This document shows, one piece after another, positions 1-10,033 of a DNA stretch of 26,298 nucleotides. The position numbers and the translations under genes are program-made. The DNA comes from Stramenopiles sp. TOSAG23-2 (Eukaryota; Sar): the NCBI GenBank assembly GCA_900128395.1, contig LT649438.1, forward strand, positions 1 to 26,298. The letters are read 5' to 3'. The notes under the pieces were generated by a model. The model saw nothing but the letters and a program-made list of their open reading frames with translations. It had not been told where the DNA came from and ran no database searches. Each line of letters opens with the position of its first letter. Positions within the stretch are counted from its first letter, which is position 1.

Positions 1-1593
1 TCGATAATTACTATCTCCATCTTTCAACTTAATTTTTTCCAATTCTTCTGATCGAGCGATGACTTTTCCTTTTCTATTTTTTAATTGCCATTGAACAAGA
101 TGCTTTTTCGCATGATAATTGGATTTTGTCTTCGATACTGTTTCACATGATATCATACTACCATTTGCATGGTAATATTTAGATATTCCTTCATGTACAA
201 CTCCATTTATCATTGAAAGTCGATCATTGTAATTCCACCATTTAGGTTCATACTCTCCAAATAAATCCATAAACATAGCCGCCTCATTTTGATTCATGTT
301 AACCCCTTTCCAGGATAGTAATAAATCATCCTTCTCTGAAAGATATGATAATGAATTGAAAAAAAACATGTTATCTTCTATATTCTTTTTATTCAATCCA
401 TTTTGACACTTCTTAATTGCTCTTCGCATTTGTGCAAATCCAATTTTTTGTTTCTCAGCAATCACCTTTTGTATAACAGGATCACTGCCTGATAATCCTA
501 ATAGCATTCCAAAGCCAATTGCATGATCAATAAGATCCAATCCATCAAACTCCAAAGAAAAATTAACGTATCTTCTCACTATCTCATCTTTTTTATTTAC
601 AAACTTTTCAAAAAGTTCATTATCTCCATTTTTTTGAACGAGTATACTCAATTTACTACATTCTTTTCCTTCTTCAAAAACACCACCATTCCATCTTTGG
701 GCAATATTTTCCAGACTAACACGAAATTTTTCATCATCATCTGTATCAAATGTTTTCAATTTTGGAAACAAATTTAAGCATTCATCTAAATGTAATTGAA
801 TTGCCTTTGTTTGCATATCTTGGATCTCAATATATATTGGATTTGTCGAGTACGAGTCATGAAATATTTCAAGAATTCCCCGCGCTTGTTTCACAAACGT
901 TAATAATTTATTCAAATTATTGCCGTTGTCTTGTTCAAACGCGTCGAACACATCTGTCATTTTTTCACGCTCCATATGAAGTATTTCTACACCAAATGTA
1001 CGGCGTATTTCAAACGCTTTTTTGATCATTTGACTATTTTGATTCATCTTTAAACGAATACAATTATTTATAATTGTATTTATTTTTGTATATGTTACCA
1101 ACGCGTTTGGGTCGTTAGCGATGAGCGTTTCACCAAACGCAGGATCCAAGATCTTTGCAAGCTCTATTCTTGCCTTTATGACATCTTCTATATTTGTAAG
1201 ATCAGCACTGAACTGTTTAAATATTTGAAACTTAGACATAATTATAGATTCTTTTTTACCAATTTGAATCCAGTGACGACAAGATTCACTTAACTTTGCA
1301 AAACTAGTTAAATTTGTTGATATTTTCTTTTGAAAATGTTTCTGTAAATTAGTAACATTTTCTTTCTCAATCTTTTCAATCGTTTTTAGGTTGTTAAAAT
1401 CAAGAAAATCGCGAATAAGTTTTTCCGAAACATTTAACAAAAGATGAATACAATTAGTACGTTCAAAGTCCTTTATACCATACCATTGCGTTTTCCATAA
1501 TACATTTAGTAAGTTGATTATTTTGTTTTGACTCCCATCAACGCTCTTAATCCTGCTGTTCCAGATTTTCGTCTGTTTTTTGCTCGTAATGAA
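1..1593 (-). CDS. Unrecognised helical protein, partial, start unresolved
   Basis: The minus strand is open without a stop from 1593 to the left edge (about 531 codons). It reads as a genuine, mostly helical soluble protein with patches such as FGVEILHMEREK and WWNYNDRLSMINGVVHEGIS. The first in-frame ATG is only at 1239, yet the 280 nt upstream of it already read like protein (for example LWKTQWYGIKDFERTN). Coding therefore seems to begin inside the 3' end of the coiled-coil gene, whose stop is at 1518. It may be joined to that gene by a -1 frameshift at 1575-1581, by a homopolymer miscount there, or by an unseen splice. Near the left edge, HEGISKYYHANGSM weakly recalls MORN/YwqK-type repeats. 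I do not recognise the family. Codons GCG and ACG are noticeably more used than in the neighbours. The C-terminus lies outside the window. Confidence 0.75.
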
Positions 1594-4500
1594 CTACGTC
1601 TTGGGATTGCGTAATTACTACTAGTATCATTACTGACAGTAGTGCTAGTCTTAGAAACTGGACTTGTTGCTGTTGGCACTCGAAGCTGAAATTGTGGACT
1701 AGGGAAAGATTGGACTTGTTGCTTTGCAAATTGTGTTGCTGCTGTTGTTGACTGGGCCCGACCAAAATTGCCAATTGAGTGTCTTCTTGTAAGGCTTTTG
1801 TCTTGTTTCTTTAATATCGACAAAATACTTTTACGGCGAGGGGCTGGAACAGCAGCAACATCATCAACCAAAGTAGGTTTATTTATATTTACTTTTTGCG
1901 CGTTTGTATCTTGCTTTTCTTTTATCTTCTTCACTTTTTCCTCGTATTGTATTTTCAATTTTTTTACTGCTGTATCAAATTCCATTTTCATTTTTTTAAT
2001 AAATTTATCATTTGAAATTTTTATGCGTCCTTTATGTTGCGTCAATCTTTGAGTCAATTCATCTTTCAAATTGATCATTTTTTGTATTTGTTTTTCATGC
2101 TTTATGTCACGCTCTTCTGTAATTGATTTTACACGATGTTCCCAATATGATTCAACTTTACGGAAATTTTCTAAAATACGTTTTCGTTGCGCGTTGCTAC
2201 GTTTGATCAACGTTGTTCTTAACCATAGGGTAAATTTAGTTTGTGTACTACGAGCAATATTGTTTTGCATACAATTATAGAGCATTAATGCCGCCGCATG
2301 TCGTTGTTTTTCAGTTTTATATTTGTTTTTCCAAGGATAAAATCCACGTCTTAATTTTTCAGTATAGATCCAGATAATTCTTTTCACGCATGATTTCAAC
2401 GTATGTGTTTCATGCTCTTCTTGTCTTATTCGTTTCTCTTTATTTACTTGAACTTCAAAATTTTCAGTCATCTCTGATATTTTTTCTTTATAATTACTTT
2501 CTACAAACCCTAAAAGTTCTGCCGTATCTGCTTGTTTCGTTGCCATTTCCCAAATTCGAAATGCTAAGTTCATAATATGATGCGTATGTTTCTTTACATT
2601 CACCACAAATGATCTCAATACCATTTCCTTTATTAATGCACTTTCATGATTTTCATTAACTTGGGTCATTGTGTTTTCTAAATTATTTAATGCCTTTTCA
2701 TGATTTTCATTAACTTGGGTTATTGTGTTTTCTAAATTATTTAACTTTTCAAGATGTTTCTCACGCTCAATAATTAGTTTCCATTTCGTCAAAACTTGTT
2801 TCTGTCGTGCTTTCATGCTTCGTATAATTTCCCGTATTATAAACGCTGCAACATCGTTGTAAGATTTATCTTTATTCTTTTGAAATATGCCATATTTATA
2901 CCATAAATAAAAGCTTTCCGATACACGTTTTTGCCATTTTGCTTCCACGACACGAAACCATCTTTTAAGAACTTGCTTGCCTTTTACAGCTTTCATTTGA
3001 CTGATGGAACGGGATTTTTGAGTTGCTTGTACCCATTTCATGAAATGGCCGTGTTGTTTCTTTCGAATATATCTTAATACGGAACGCACGACAAATTTAG
3101 CAGCTTTATTATACCCTTCTTGCTTATGTCTTAATTCTTCAGTAACTTTTAGCCATTTCGAAAAACCTTTATGCTTACGTTTGAGGAAATGTTTTAAACA
3201 ATTTTTAATGAGAATATTTAAATACAATATCATTTTCTCTTTAGTCAAATTAGCTGCATATTCATCCTTCAACACAGCAACGGACTGATGGTGCTTGTCA
3301 CGCATGTCAGAAATGGTTTTATTCATTTTACTTTCATATATATTTTCCACTTTCAGCTTCTCCTCTTTTAAACGGTCTATTTTGGATTTAAATTGTGATG
3401 CGTCCTTGTCTTGTAAAACTTTTTGATTGGTGATTTCATTTTTCAACTCTTCGATTGCTGATTTGTAGCTTCCACTAGTTGAATTGACAGTGCGCTGATG
3501 ACTGTCTTCCATGAGTTTTACTCGCTCTTCAAATTGTTCTTTGACACGATCATAATCACGTTTTAAATTTAGATATCGCTCTTGATGCTCAAGCTTAACT
3601 TTTTCCCTTTCCTTCTCTAAAGCAATTTCATGCTCTTCTTTTAGCCTTTGCAAATCTTGTTCGTATTTAAGTTTAACTTCTTCATGCGCGGCTAATAGTT
3701 CCTGTTTCTTATTTTGATGTTTCTCATTAAGACCTTCTTTTTCTTCGTGAAGTCTATCATACTTTTCTTTCTGATCGTCGATTGTTTGTTGAAATTCTTG
3801 CAACAAATTACCTTTACGGGATTCGTATTCAACATTTAATGCAATTTTAAGATCCTCTTGTCGTTTCAACCATCTTTGTTCTAGCAATTGTATTTGTTCT
3901 TGGTATTTTTCTCGTTCAATTTTTATTTCATGATTGTGCCTTTCCGCCTCATCTTCAAGTTGCTTCATCAACGTCTCATTAGCCTGGTGTTGTCCTTTGG
4001 TTAATCTTTCTTGCAATTCATGCAAATCTTTCACATGCCGTGCATTTAATTCCTCCTGGACTTTAACGTGTTGTATCATTATGTTATTTTTATCTTCTTC
4101 CATTTTTTCAATTTCTATGGCATTTTCATTTCGTAACGCTGTTAATGCTTCGCTATGCATTTTCTCCATTGTCCTATATTTATCAACGTGTTGTATCATT
4201 ATGTTATTTTTATCTTCTTCCATTTTTTCAATTTCTATGGCATTTTCATTTCGTAACGCTGTTAATGCTTCGCTATGCATTTTCTCCATTCTCCTATATT
4301 TATCAACGTGTTGTATCATTATGTTATTTTTATCTTCTTCCATTTTTTCAATTTCTATGGCATTTTCATTTCGTAACGCTGTTAATGCTTCGCTATGCAT
4401 TTTCTCCATTCTCCTATATTTATCAACGTGTTGTATCATTATGTTATTTTTATCTTCTTCCATTTTTTCAATTTCTATGGCATTTTCATTTCGTAACGCT

Positions 4501-6839
4501 GTTAATGCCTCGCTATGCATTTTCTCCATTTTCCTATATTTATCCTCTAAATCTTTGTATTTAAGATCTTTTTCATCTTTCTCATTTCCATAGTCAACTT
4601 TTAAATCTTCTAGCGTTTGTTTATGTGACATTTGCACGCTTTGTAAATGTTCTTTTAATCTCTCAATTTCTAACGCAGAGCTTTCTTGTATTTGTTGTCG
4701 AAAGTTTTCAAAGTTTTTCGATTGATCATCTAATTGTTTTTGGTTTATTTCATCTCTTAAAATCATTTGTTTCTCTTTTTCATCTTGCAAGCGTTTCAAT
4801 TCGCTAGCAAGTCTATTGCTGTAGTTTTCTTCATTTTGCCGAATTGTTTGTTGCAGAGTGTCTACTTGGCTTTTTAAATGTTTCAATTCGCTAGCAAGCC
4901 TATTGCTGCAGCTTTCTTCATTTTGCCGAATTGTTTGTTGTAGTCTATTGCTGTAGCTTTCTTCATTTTGTCGAATTGTTTTTTGTAGAGTGTCTACTTG
5001 GTTTTTTAAATGTTTCAATTCGCTAGCAAGTCTATCGCTGTAGCTTTCTTCATTTTGTCGAATTGTTTTTTGTAGAGTATCTACTTGGTTTTTTAAATGT
5101 TCGATTTCTTCTTCAAGATTATAAACTTCGCTGGAATGTCTTGCATCTAACGTCTGTCGTTTCTTACTGCGCTCCGAGAGTGTATGCTCTAGCTGCGACA
5201 ATTGTTCCTCTAAATTTTGAGTTCGTTGTATATGAACCCTGTTAATATTAGCAATATCATTTATCTTTTCTTTTTCAGAATTCGTAATTTTATTTTCAAG
5301 CCTTGAAATCGTTATTGCAGCTAATTTCAATTCCTCCTCTGTTTGCTGGTGTTTTACTTTAAGCATTTCCATATCTTTTAAATATGACTCTTCTTTTTGT
5401 TGAAGTGATAATGTCAAATTTGATACATTGGCTTCATATTTTTTGGCCATTTCTTCTTTTTCGTGAAGTGCATGAAACAATCTTGTTTGCTCATCTTTTA
5501 ATGCATTTGTATTTGCCGTGTTTAATTCTTCTATGGTCTTTTTGTGCGACTGTTCTAATTTTGTTACATTTTCCTCTTTGTTATGAATTTTTTGCCTCTC
5601 ATGATTCAAAGTCGTTTGTAAACTAGTCAATTCGCCAGTCAAACGTGCATTATCATTTTCTAATTTATGTAGACTTATTTGTACATCTTTTCTTTTAGCA
5701 ATTTCATCATTTTTGACTTTTTCTATATTATCTACATGGTTTTGTTTCAATTCTTCTATTTGTTTTTGTAATTCTTGATGTTCTTTTTTTAACTTTACAA
5801 CAATTTCAGTATGTTTTGATTTCATTTCCTCAATCGTACTTTTTTTTTCAGTTTGAAAGTTTTTTGTTAATTCATTTATACGTAACGAAGCATTTTTTCT
5901 GATTTCTATCTCATTTTTTGCCATACGATTAACTTCCTCTTTATATTTAGACAATTGCATTTCATAACTCTTTCTGAAATCATCCACAAAGTTTTCAGTT
6001 TGCATTTTCGATTGATGCATATCCCGGTCATATAGTAATTGATTTTCCTTTATTTTCTTTTCTAAATTTTTAGTTTTCTCAACTAAATCATTGAAACGAG
6101 TTGTCATATCACGCCTCTCAATATTATGTTGTGTTACATTCTCTTCGGTAATATCTTCTGATTCCAGCACTTTAAAAATTGGTTTGACTAAAATTAGCTG
6201 TGAAGTCGCAAGTTTATACTTTTTTTCCAACGATTTCTTCTCTATGCGTGATTTTGATAAAATATCTTCAATATTTGTTGAATAGGATAAGACATCATTT
6301 ACTTTTTTTTCATACTTTTCAACTGTTTCCATCTTTTCTTTAATAAATGTTTCTTCTATTTCTTTTTTATCGTTCACATTATTTAATTTAATTTTTTCGA
6401 TTTCATTTCGAAAATGTTCTTGTATTTCTTTCTTTTGTAAGTTATGAGTTAAAATCTCACGGTACTGGATATTACATAAATGTCTAGTCACGCGTTTAAA
6501 AATTTGTATGCGCTTTCGTTCATCTGTTATGCCTAGTTCTGTTATATATTGTTCCGCTACTACTTCCGGATCGTCACCTACTTTTATAGATATATCAGCC
6601 ACACTCCCTCTTCTTTTTCTTGGGGAGGAAGGCTGTCGCGGGATCGAAGATAATGGAACGGTTTTTGATTCAATAACAATACCGCCTTTATTATTAGTTG
6701 GGGTGATGTTCGTTGTTGTAGTTTGATTACTATCAATGGAGACGGTAGTGTTATTATCAGATTTATTATTGGTATCAATGGAAGCCTCAGTCACAGCATT
6801 TAACTTTGATTGCATTTTTTTCATAAAATCTAAATTCAT
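1518..6839 (-). CDS. Giant coiled-coil protein with SFI1-like repeats
   Basis: A protein of 1773 residues. Residues about 1-100 are low-complexity Ser/Thr/Asn with a basic RKRRGS patch. Residues about 110-1190 are nearly continuous Glu/Lys/Gln-rich coiled coil. About 1225-1545 carry at least eight spaced tryptophan motifs (GFSKWLKV, HFMKWVQA, VLKRWFRV, SFYLWYKY, VLTKWKLI, AFRIWEMA, GFYPWKNK, KFTLWLRT). These resemble the centrin-binding repeats of SFI1, where a hydrophobic helix ends in a W-K/R pair. A short coiled coil follows, then a basic Ser-rich tail (RRKSILSILKKQ, RRHSIGNF). By analogy with SFI1 and other large coiled-coil proteins of the centrosome or basal body, a structural role at the microtubule-organising centre is inferred. 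Internal tandem repeats show recent expansion. The start is the first ATG after an AT-rich leader. A possible C-terminal extension by -1 frameshift is listed separately. Confidence 0.85.
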   Translation of the reverse strand: MNLDFMKKMQSKLNAVTEASIDTNNKSDNNTTVSIDSNQTTTTNITPTNNKGGIVIESKTVPLSSIPRQPSSPRKRRGSVADISIKVGDDPEVVAEQYITELGITDERKRIQIFKRVTRHLCNIQYREILTHNLQKKEIQEHFRNEIEKIKLNNVNDKKEIEETFIKEKMETVEKYEKKVNDVLSYSTNIEDILSKSRIEKKSLEKKYKLATSQLILVKPIFKVLESEDITEENVTQHNIERRDMTTRFNDLVEKTKNLEKKIKENQLLYDRDMHQSKMQTENFVDDFRKSYEMQLSKYKEEVNRMAKNEIEIRKNASLRINELTKNFQTEKKSTIEEMKSKHTEIVVKLKKEHQELQKQIEELKQNHVDNIEKVKNDEIAKRKDVQISLHKLENDNARLTGELTSLQTTLNHERQKIHNKEENVTKLEQSHKKTIEELNTANTNALKDEQTRLFHALHEKEEMAKKYEANVSNLTLSLQQKEESYLKDMEMLKVKHQQTEEELKLAAITISRLENKITNSEKEKINDIANINRVHIQRTQNLEEQLSQLEHTLSERSKKRQTLDARHSSEVYNLEEEIEHLKNQVDTLQKTIRQNEESYSDRLASELKHLKNQVDTLQKTIRQNEESYSNRLQQTIRQNEESCSNRLASELKHLKSQVDTLQQTIRQNEENYSNRLASELKRLQDEKEKQMILRDEINQKQLDDQSKNFENFRQQIQESSALEIERLKEHLQSVQMSHKQTLEDLKVDYGNEKDEKDLKYKDLEDKYRKMEKMHSEALTALRNENAIEIEKMEEDKNNIMIQHVDKYRRMEKMHSEALTALRNENAIEIEKMEEDKNNIMIQHVDKYRRMEKMHSEALTALRNENAIEIEKMEEDKNNIMIQHVDKYRTMEKMHSEALTALRNENAIEIEKMEEDKNNIMIQHVKVQEELNARHVKDLHELQERLTKGQHQANETLMKQLEDEAERHNHEIKIEREKYQEQIQLLEQRWLKRQEDLKIALNVEYESRKGNLLQEFQQTIDDQKEKYDRLHEEKEGLNEKHQNKKQELLAAHEEVKLKYEQDLQRLKEEHEIALEKEREKVKLEHQERYLNLKRDYDRVKEQFEERVKLMEDSHQRTVNSTSGSYKSAIEELKNEITNQKVLQDKDASQFKSKIDRLKEEKLKVENIYESKMNKTISDMRDKHHQSVAVLKDEYAANLTKEKMILYLNILIKNCLKHFLKRKHKGFSKWLKVTEELRHKQEGYNKAAKFVVRSVLRYIRKKQHGHFMKWVQATQKSRSISQMKAVKGKQVLKRWFRVVEAKWQKRVSESFYLWYKYGIFQKNKDKSYNDVAAFIIREIIRSMKARQKQVLTKWKLIIEREKHLEKLNNLENTITQVNENHEKALNNLENTMTQVNENHESALIKEMVLRSFVVNVKKHTHHIMNLAFRIWEMATKQADTAELLGFVESNYKEKISEMTENFEVQVNKEKRIRQEEHETHTLKSCVKRIIWIYTEKLRRGFYPWKNKYKTEKQRHAAALMLYNCMQNNIARSTQTKFTLWLRTTLIKRSNAQRKRILENFRKVESYWEHRVKSITEERDIKHEKQIQKMINLKDELTQRLTQHKGRIKISNDKFIKKMKMEFDTAVKKLKIQYEEKVKKIKEKQDTNAQKVNINKPTLVDDVAAVPAPRRKSILSILKKQDKSLTRRHSIGNFGRAQSTTAATQFAKQQVQSFPSPQFQLRVPTATSPVSKTSTTVSNDTSSNYAIPRRSSLRAKNRRKSGTAGLRALMGVKTK
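1549..1581 (-). promoter_or_regulatory. Candidate -1 ribosomal frameshift signal
   Basis: On the minus strand the end of the 1773-residue frame contains gcA AAA AAC (plus 1575-1581). This is a canonical X XXY YYZ slippery heptamer in the correct phase. After a 7-nt spacer, a weak hairpin can form at plus 1549-1567 (AATCTG, loop GAACAG, CA-G-GATT with one bulge). A -1 slip here enters exactly the frame that stays open to the left edge. The heptamer lies inside the 75-nt overlap between the -1 frame stop at 1594-1596 and the zero-frame stop at 1518-1520. The hairpin is weak and no pseudoknot was worked out. A one-base error in the A6 run would give the same picture. Confidence 0.35.
2643..2744 (-). 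repeat. 54-bp direct repeat inside coiled-coil gene
   Basis: Two near-identical 54-bp units encode the 18-residue unit LNNLENT(I/M)TQVNENHE(K/S)A twice in a row. They lie between two SFI1-like tryptophan motifs and lengthen the coiled-coil linker. Confidence 0.85.
4065..4544 (-). repeat. Four 120-bp tandem repeats in coiled-coil gene
   Basis: Four consecutive 120-bp units encode a 40-residue coiled-coil block each (containing MEKMHSEALTALRNENAIEI). They differ at only a few bases, for example g/c/c/t after CTCCATT. The unit is a whole number of codons, so copy-number change keeps the frame. The near identity indicates recent expansion or gene conversion. Confidence 0.95.
4797..5101 (-). repeat. 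Imperfect 87-bp repeats in coiled-coil gene
   Basis: About three and a half imperfect units of 29 residues (87 bp) are built on LASELKHLK-QVDTLQ-TIRQNEESYSNR. One unit is shortened to a QQTIRQNEESCSNR block. They diverge more than the 120-bp units nearby, so this is an older expansion. Confidence 0.85.
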
Positions 6840-7555
6840 TTTTATCTATTTTACATATATATATATATATACAAATTATATCAGAAACCTTGTATTATTA
6901 TTACAGAATGTTTAAATTTATAGGTATTACATTTAAATAATGATATATATCTGGAATGAAACTACAATATGTACATACAATTAATTTAAAGTGAGTTGAA
7001 GGTTAACCTGATAAAGTAAAAAAAAAAAGTCTGTAATAAATAATAAAATAATAAATAATAAATAATCTATTAATAATAATAATAATAACCGATGTTTTTT
7101 TTGTATTATTTGGTTGTTTGTTGTTTGCCAGGTTTGCCACATGTTTTGTTAGGTTTTTTTTTATTTTTGTGGTTTTTGTTATTTTTTGTCCCTTAATAAC
7201 ATTTCACTTTACTGTATAGTTATAGTACTAGCTAAATTACCAAGCTAAGGCAAGCCTTCCAAGCAAGTATTAATACAAAAATTACTGTAGTAGATGCTAC
7301 AGCTATAGTAGATTACAAAGATAGTATGATGAAAAAAAGAAGATATGCCTTCTTTTCCAGGCTTCTTTTTTTTTCACAAAAAATGAATAGAAAAAATAGA
7401 AAATAATATATAGACTATTATTTATACATACCTGGTATAGTATAACAAGGTGTAAACAACCACACAAGAAAACACAAACAAAATCATAAATAACGTATTG
7501 TACACGACGCCAAAGACATACCGAAAATTTGAAGAAGAAAGGAACAAAAGAAAAA
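6840..7555. other. Divergent intergenic region
   Basis: This 716-bp AT-rich spacer lies between the divergently transcribed coiled-coil gene (minus) and the peptidase gene (plus). It holds TA and AAT/AATA simple repeats and T-rich tracts. It must contain the promoters of both genes, but no defined motif stands out and no credible ORF is present. Confidence 0.6.
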
Positions 7556-9244
7556 ATGATGAAAGATATTGTTTTAATTTTAGCAATATTATGTTATGCA
7601 ACATCAGCAACGTTTCATCAAGAAATGGAAACAGATGCAAACTACATATCTGGAAATTCAATTTCACATGGTTATACTATTCGTAATAGAACACCTAGAA
7701 ATGAAAAGATTGAATTAGTTTTTGCTGTAAAACAACAAAATTTAAAAGAGCTAGAAACTATTCTATATGCTGTATCCGATCCATCAAATAAAGAGGCGTA
7801 TGGGAAACATTTGACGAATGATCAAGTACACCAACTTGTGGCCCCCAAACTTAAAGATATTAAGATGGTGAAAAAATTTCTTCATGAAAACAACGTAGAA
7901 ATTACAAGTACAAGTATGAATAATGATTTTATTGTTGCTGTAGTACCAGTATCAGTAGCTGAAAGCCTTTTGCAGGCAGAGTATTATGAATTTTATCATA
8001 AAGAAAGTGGCACATCTATACACCGTACCAAACAATACCACTTACCAAAAGATGTAGCAAATGCAGTTGATTTTGTATCTCCAACAGTTACTCTTCCAAA
8101 CATTCGTAAAAAGATTGCTCAACCACCAAAGAAACCAAATAGCTTACTCAATGACCCTGAAGTACTTCGTAAATTGTATAGTGTTGGTAACACTCAAGGT
8201 TCTGGAAACAAGAAAAACAAGCAAGCTGTGACAGCTTTTTTGGAACAAAAATATAGTGCATCTGATTTGAAAGAATTTCAAGAGATATTTTGCGGGAAAA
8301 ACCAAACATTTCATTGTACAACACCAAGTGGCGTAGTTGTAGAAAAAGGTGACCAAAAAGGCACTGGGACTGGTACGGAATCAATGCTCGATATCGAATA
8401 TATCAATGGTATGTCAGGTAATATTGATACTGAATTTTGGGGATTTTCTGGAAGATCTCCAGATAATAAAAACAATGAACCATTTTTAAAATGGCTAATG
8501 TTAGTTTCAAATACAACGGATGATGATGTACCACATATTTTTAGCACTTCGTATGGTGAAGATGAGGATTTATGTAGTTTTAATTGGGCGAAAAGAATCA
8601 ATGCTGAATTTGTAAAGGCTGGTGCACGTGGTATTTCGCTATTATTTGCTGCTGGTGATAGTGGTGCCGCAGGTGACTCTGGTTGCGGTGGATCAAAACA
8701 TAATGAATTTGTTCCTCAATGGCCATCTGGATCACCATATGTTACAGCGGTTGGTGGCACTGCAGGTCTTGGCAATGAAACAGCTATCGGGCTTGGTAGT
8801 GGCGGTTTTAGCAATCGTTGGGCCCGTCCGTCATGGCAAAAAGACGCAGTTGCAAATTATAAAAAGACGACAAAATTGCCATCCAATCCATTCAATGCTA
8901 CTGGACGTGGTTTCCCCGATATATCAGCACAAGCTATTGATTTCATTGTAGTCATGCTTGGCATACCATTACCAGGAGTTAGTGGAACATCATGTGCTTC
9001 ACCAACAGCAAGTGGTATTTTCGGCTTGTTAAATGATCTTCGCTATGAATCTAATAAATCGCCATTAGGATTTTTAAATCCTTTTATCTATCAAAATGCT
9101 GATGCATTTAATGATATTACCTCTGGAACTAATAATGGTTGCGGATTGAATCCAGGATATCCAGCGGCAAAAGGTTGGGATGCAGCTACTGGAATCGGGA
9201 GTCCAGATTATCTTAAATTGAAATCTGCAGTTGAAAGTTTGTAA
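7556..9244 (+). CDS. TPP1: Tripeptidyl-peptidase I-like sedolisin (S53)
   Basis: A 562-residue preproenzyme, close in length to animal TPP1 (about 563). The start is placed at the ATG at 7556, since codons further upstream in this frame lack an ATG. A signal peptide is clear (MMKDIVLILAILCYATSA, likely cleaved near residue 18). The pro-kumamolisin activation domain spans about 20-165, ending near SPTVTLPNIRKK. The S53 catalytic domain follows. It has Glu275 and Asp279 in GTESMLDIEY, Asp368 in FAAGDSGA and Ser479 in SGTSCASP, giving the sedolisin Ser-Glu-Asp set with its oxyanion Asp. The C-terminal calcium site is seen as FNDITSG and GWDAATGIGSPDY. The family removes tripeptides from N-termini at acid pH in lysosomes or digestive vacuoles, or outside the cell. 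All key residues are intact, so it should be active. Confidence 0.93.
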   Translation: MMKDIVLILAILCYATSATFHQEMETDANYISGNSISHGYTIRNRTPRNEKIELVFAVKQQNLKELETILYAVSDPSNKEAYGKHLTNDQVHQLVAPKLKDIKMVKKFLHENNVEITSTSMNNDFIVAVVPVSVAESLLQAEYYEFYHKESGTSIHRTKQYHLPKDVANAVDFVSPTVTLPNIRKKIAQPPKKPNSLLNDPEVLRKLYSVGNTQGSGNKKNKQAVTAFLEQKYSASDLKEFQEIFCGKNQTFHCTTPSGVVVEKGDQKGTGTGTESMLDIEYINGMSGNIDTEFWGFSGRSPDNKNNEPFLKWLMLVSNTTDDDVPHIFSTSYGEDEDLCSFNWAKRINAEFVKAGARGISLLFAAGDSGAAGDSGCGGSKHNEFVPQWPSGSPYVTAVGGTAGLGNETAIGLGSGGFSNRWARPSWQKDAVANYKKTTKLPSNPFNATGRGFPDISAQAIDFIVVMLGIPLPGVSGTSCASPTASGIFGLLNDLRYESNKSPLGFLNPFIYQNADAFNDITSGTNNGCGLNPGYPAAKGWDAATGIGSPDYLKLKSAVESL

Positions 9245-10033
9245 AAATAAATGGAAATATATATATATATACTGCAAAAGAGAGAAAGAGAGAAAGAGAG
9301 AAAGAGAGAAAGAGAGAAAGAGAGATTCTTCAAAATTTATCTACTTTCTCTCTGTGATGTTTTTATTTCAAAAATATGTTTCTTGTATTTATATTATTGG
9401 ATATGCACATATGTACCTCGTATCATAGCTAGCTGGGCTAGCTCCTGGTATAATCCTGGAAATATAGCTAATGCTATTCCTATATATATAACTTCCATGC
9501 TATTCCAGCTTTATACGTTGGTCCTCCTCGTATGCATAGATGCAGAGACTTTTTACACACTATACCACCAGCTATTGGTAAATAGACTACGACTGGTGAT
9601 AGGACTTGTTCATTTTAAGTACATTGTTTTAAAATTGCGCAAAAAGTAAAAGTGTCCAAGTTGAGTCCGAAAGTTACATGATATTATTTATATGTTGCTG
9701 ATGTTTTTGCGTATACTATTTTAGAACTATACATCATGTACATGTATAAAAAAAACCATGCATAGTGTTACTAATCCACATGCGGGATACGTATAGTGAA
9801 AACATGTTTATTAACCAATGCATTTAGAAGTATCCTCAATCCTTCTCTTTCTCCCTATTATCATTTTAAAAGAGATCGTATTATTAGATAATTTAATAGA
9901 ATATATCATACAAAAGTAATACAACAACGCGTCGTATTATATTCGTATATATATTTTACCACATTATTAATTAACATATATAGTATATATTACAGATAAA
10001 ATTAAATAGATATAGATTAATATATAGATAATA
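9245..10033. other. Intergenic region with GA-rich microsatellite
   Basis: A 789-bp spacer between two plus-strand genes. It begins with a TA run and the AGAGAAAG microsatellite listed separately. The rest is AT-rich with short imperfect palindromes such as GCTAGCTGGGCTAGC. A 132-codon frame crosses it, but it starts in the microsatellite and has no protein-like composition. It should hold the terminator of the peptidase gene and the promoter of the EF-hand gene. Confidence 0.6.
9276..9325 (+). repeat. AGAGAAAG microsatellite
   Basis: About six tandem copies of an 8-bp purine unit (AGAGAAAG) lie about 30 bp after the stop codon of the peptidase gene. It is a purine/pyrimidine strand-asymmetric tract and likely length-polymorphic. 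Confidence 0.95.

Noticed and set aside
3934-4593. 219-codon plus-strand frame with repeats
   Set aside because: It is the reverse complement of the 120-bp coiled-coil repeats. The Cys/Phe/Leu/Ser-rich product is a shadow of the minus-strand gene.
7529-7555. Earlier start for the peptidase at a TTG codon
   Set aside because: A TTG start is unlikely in a eukaryote. The ATG at 7556 places the signal peptide exactly at the N-terminus.
9251-9649. 132-codon plus-strand frame after the peptidase gene
   Set aside because: It begins within the TA and AGAGAAAG simple repeats, has no protein-like organisation and no recognisable domain.
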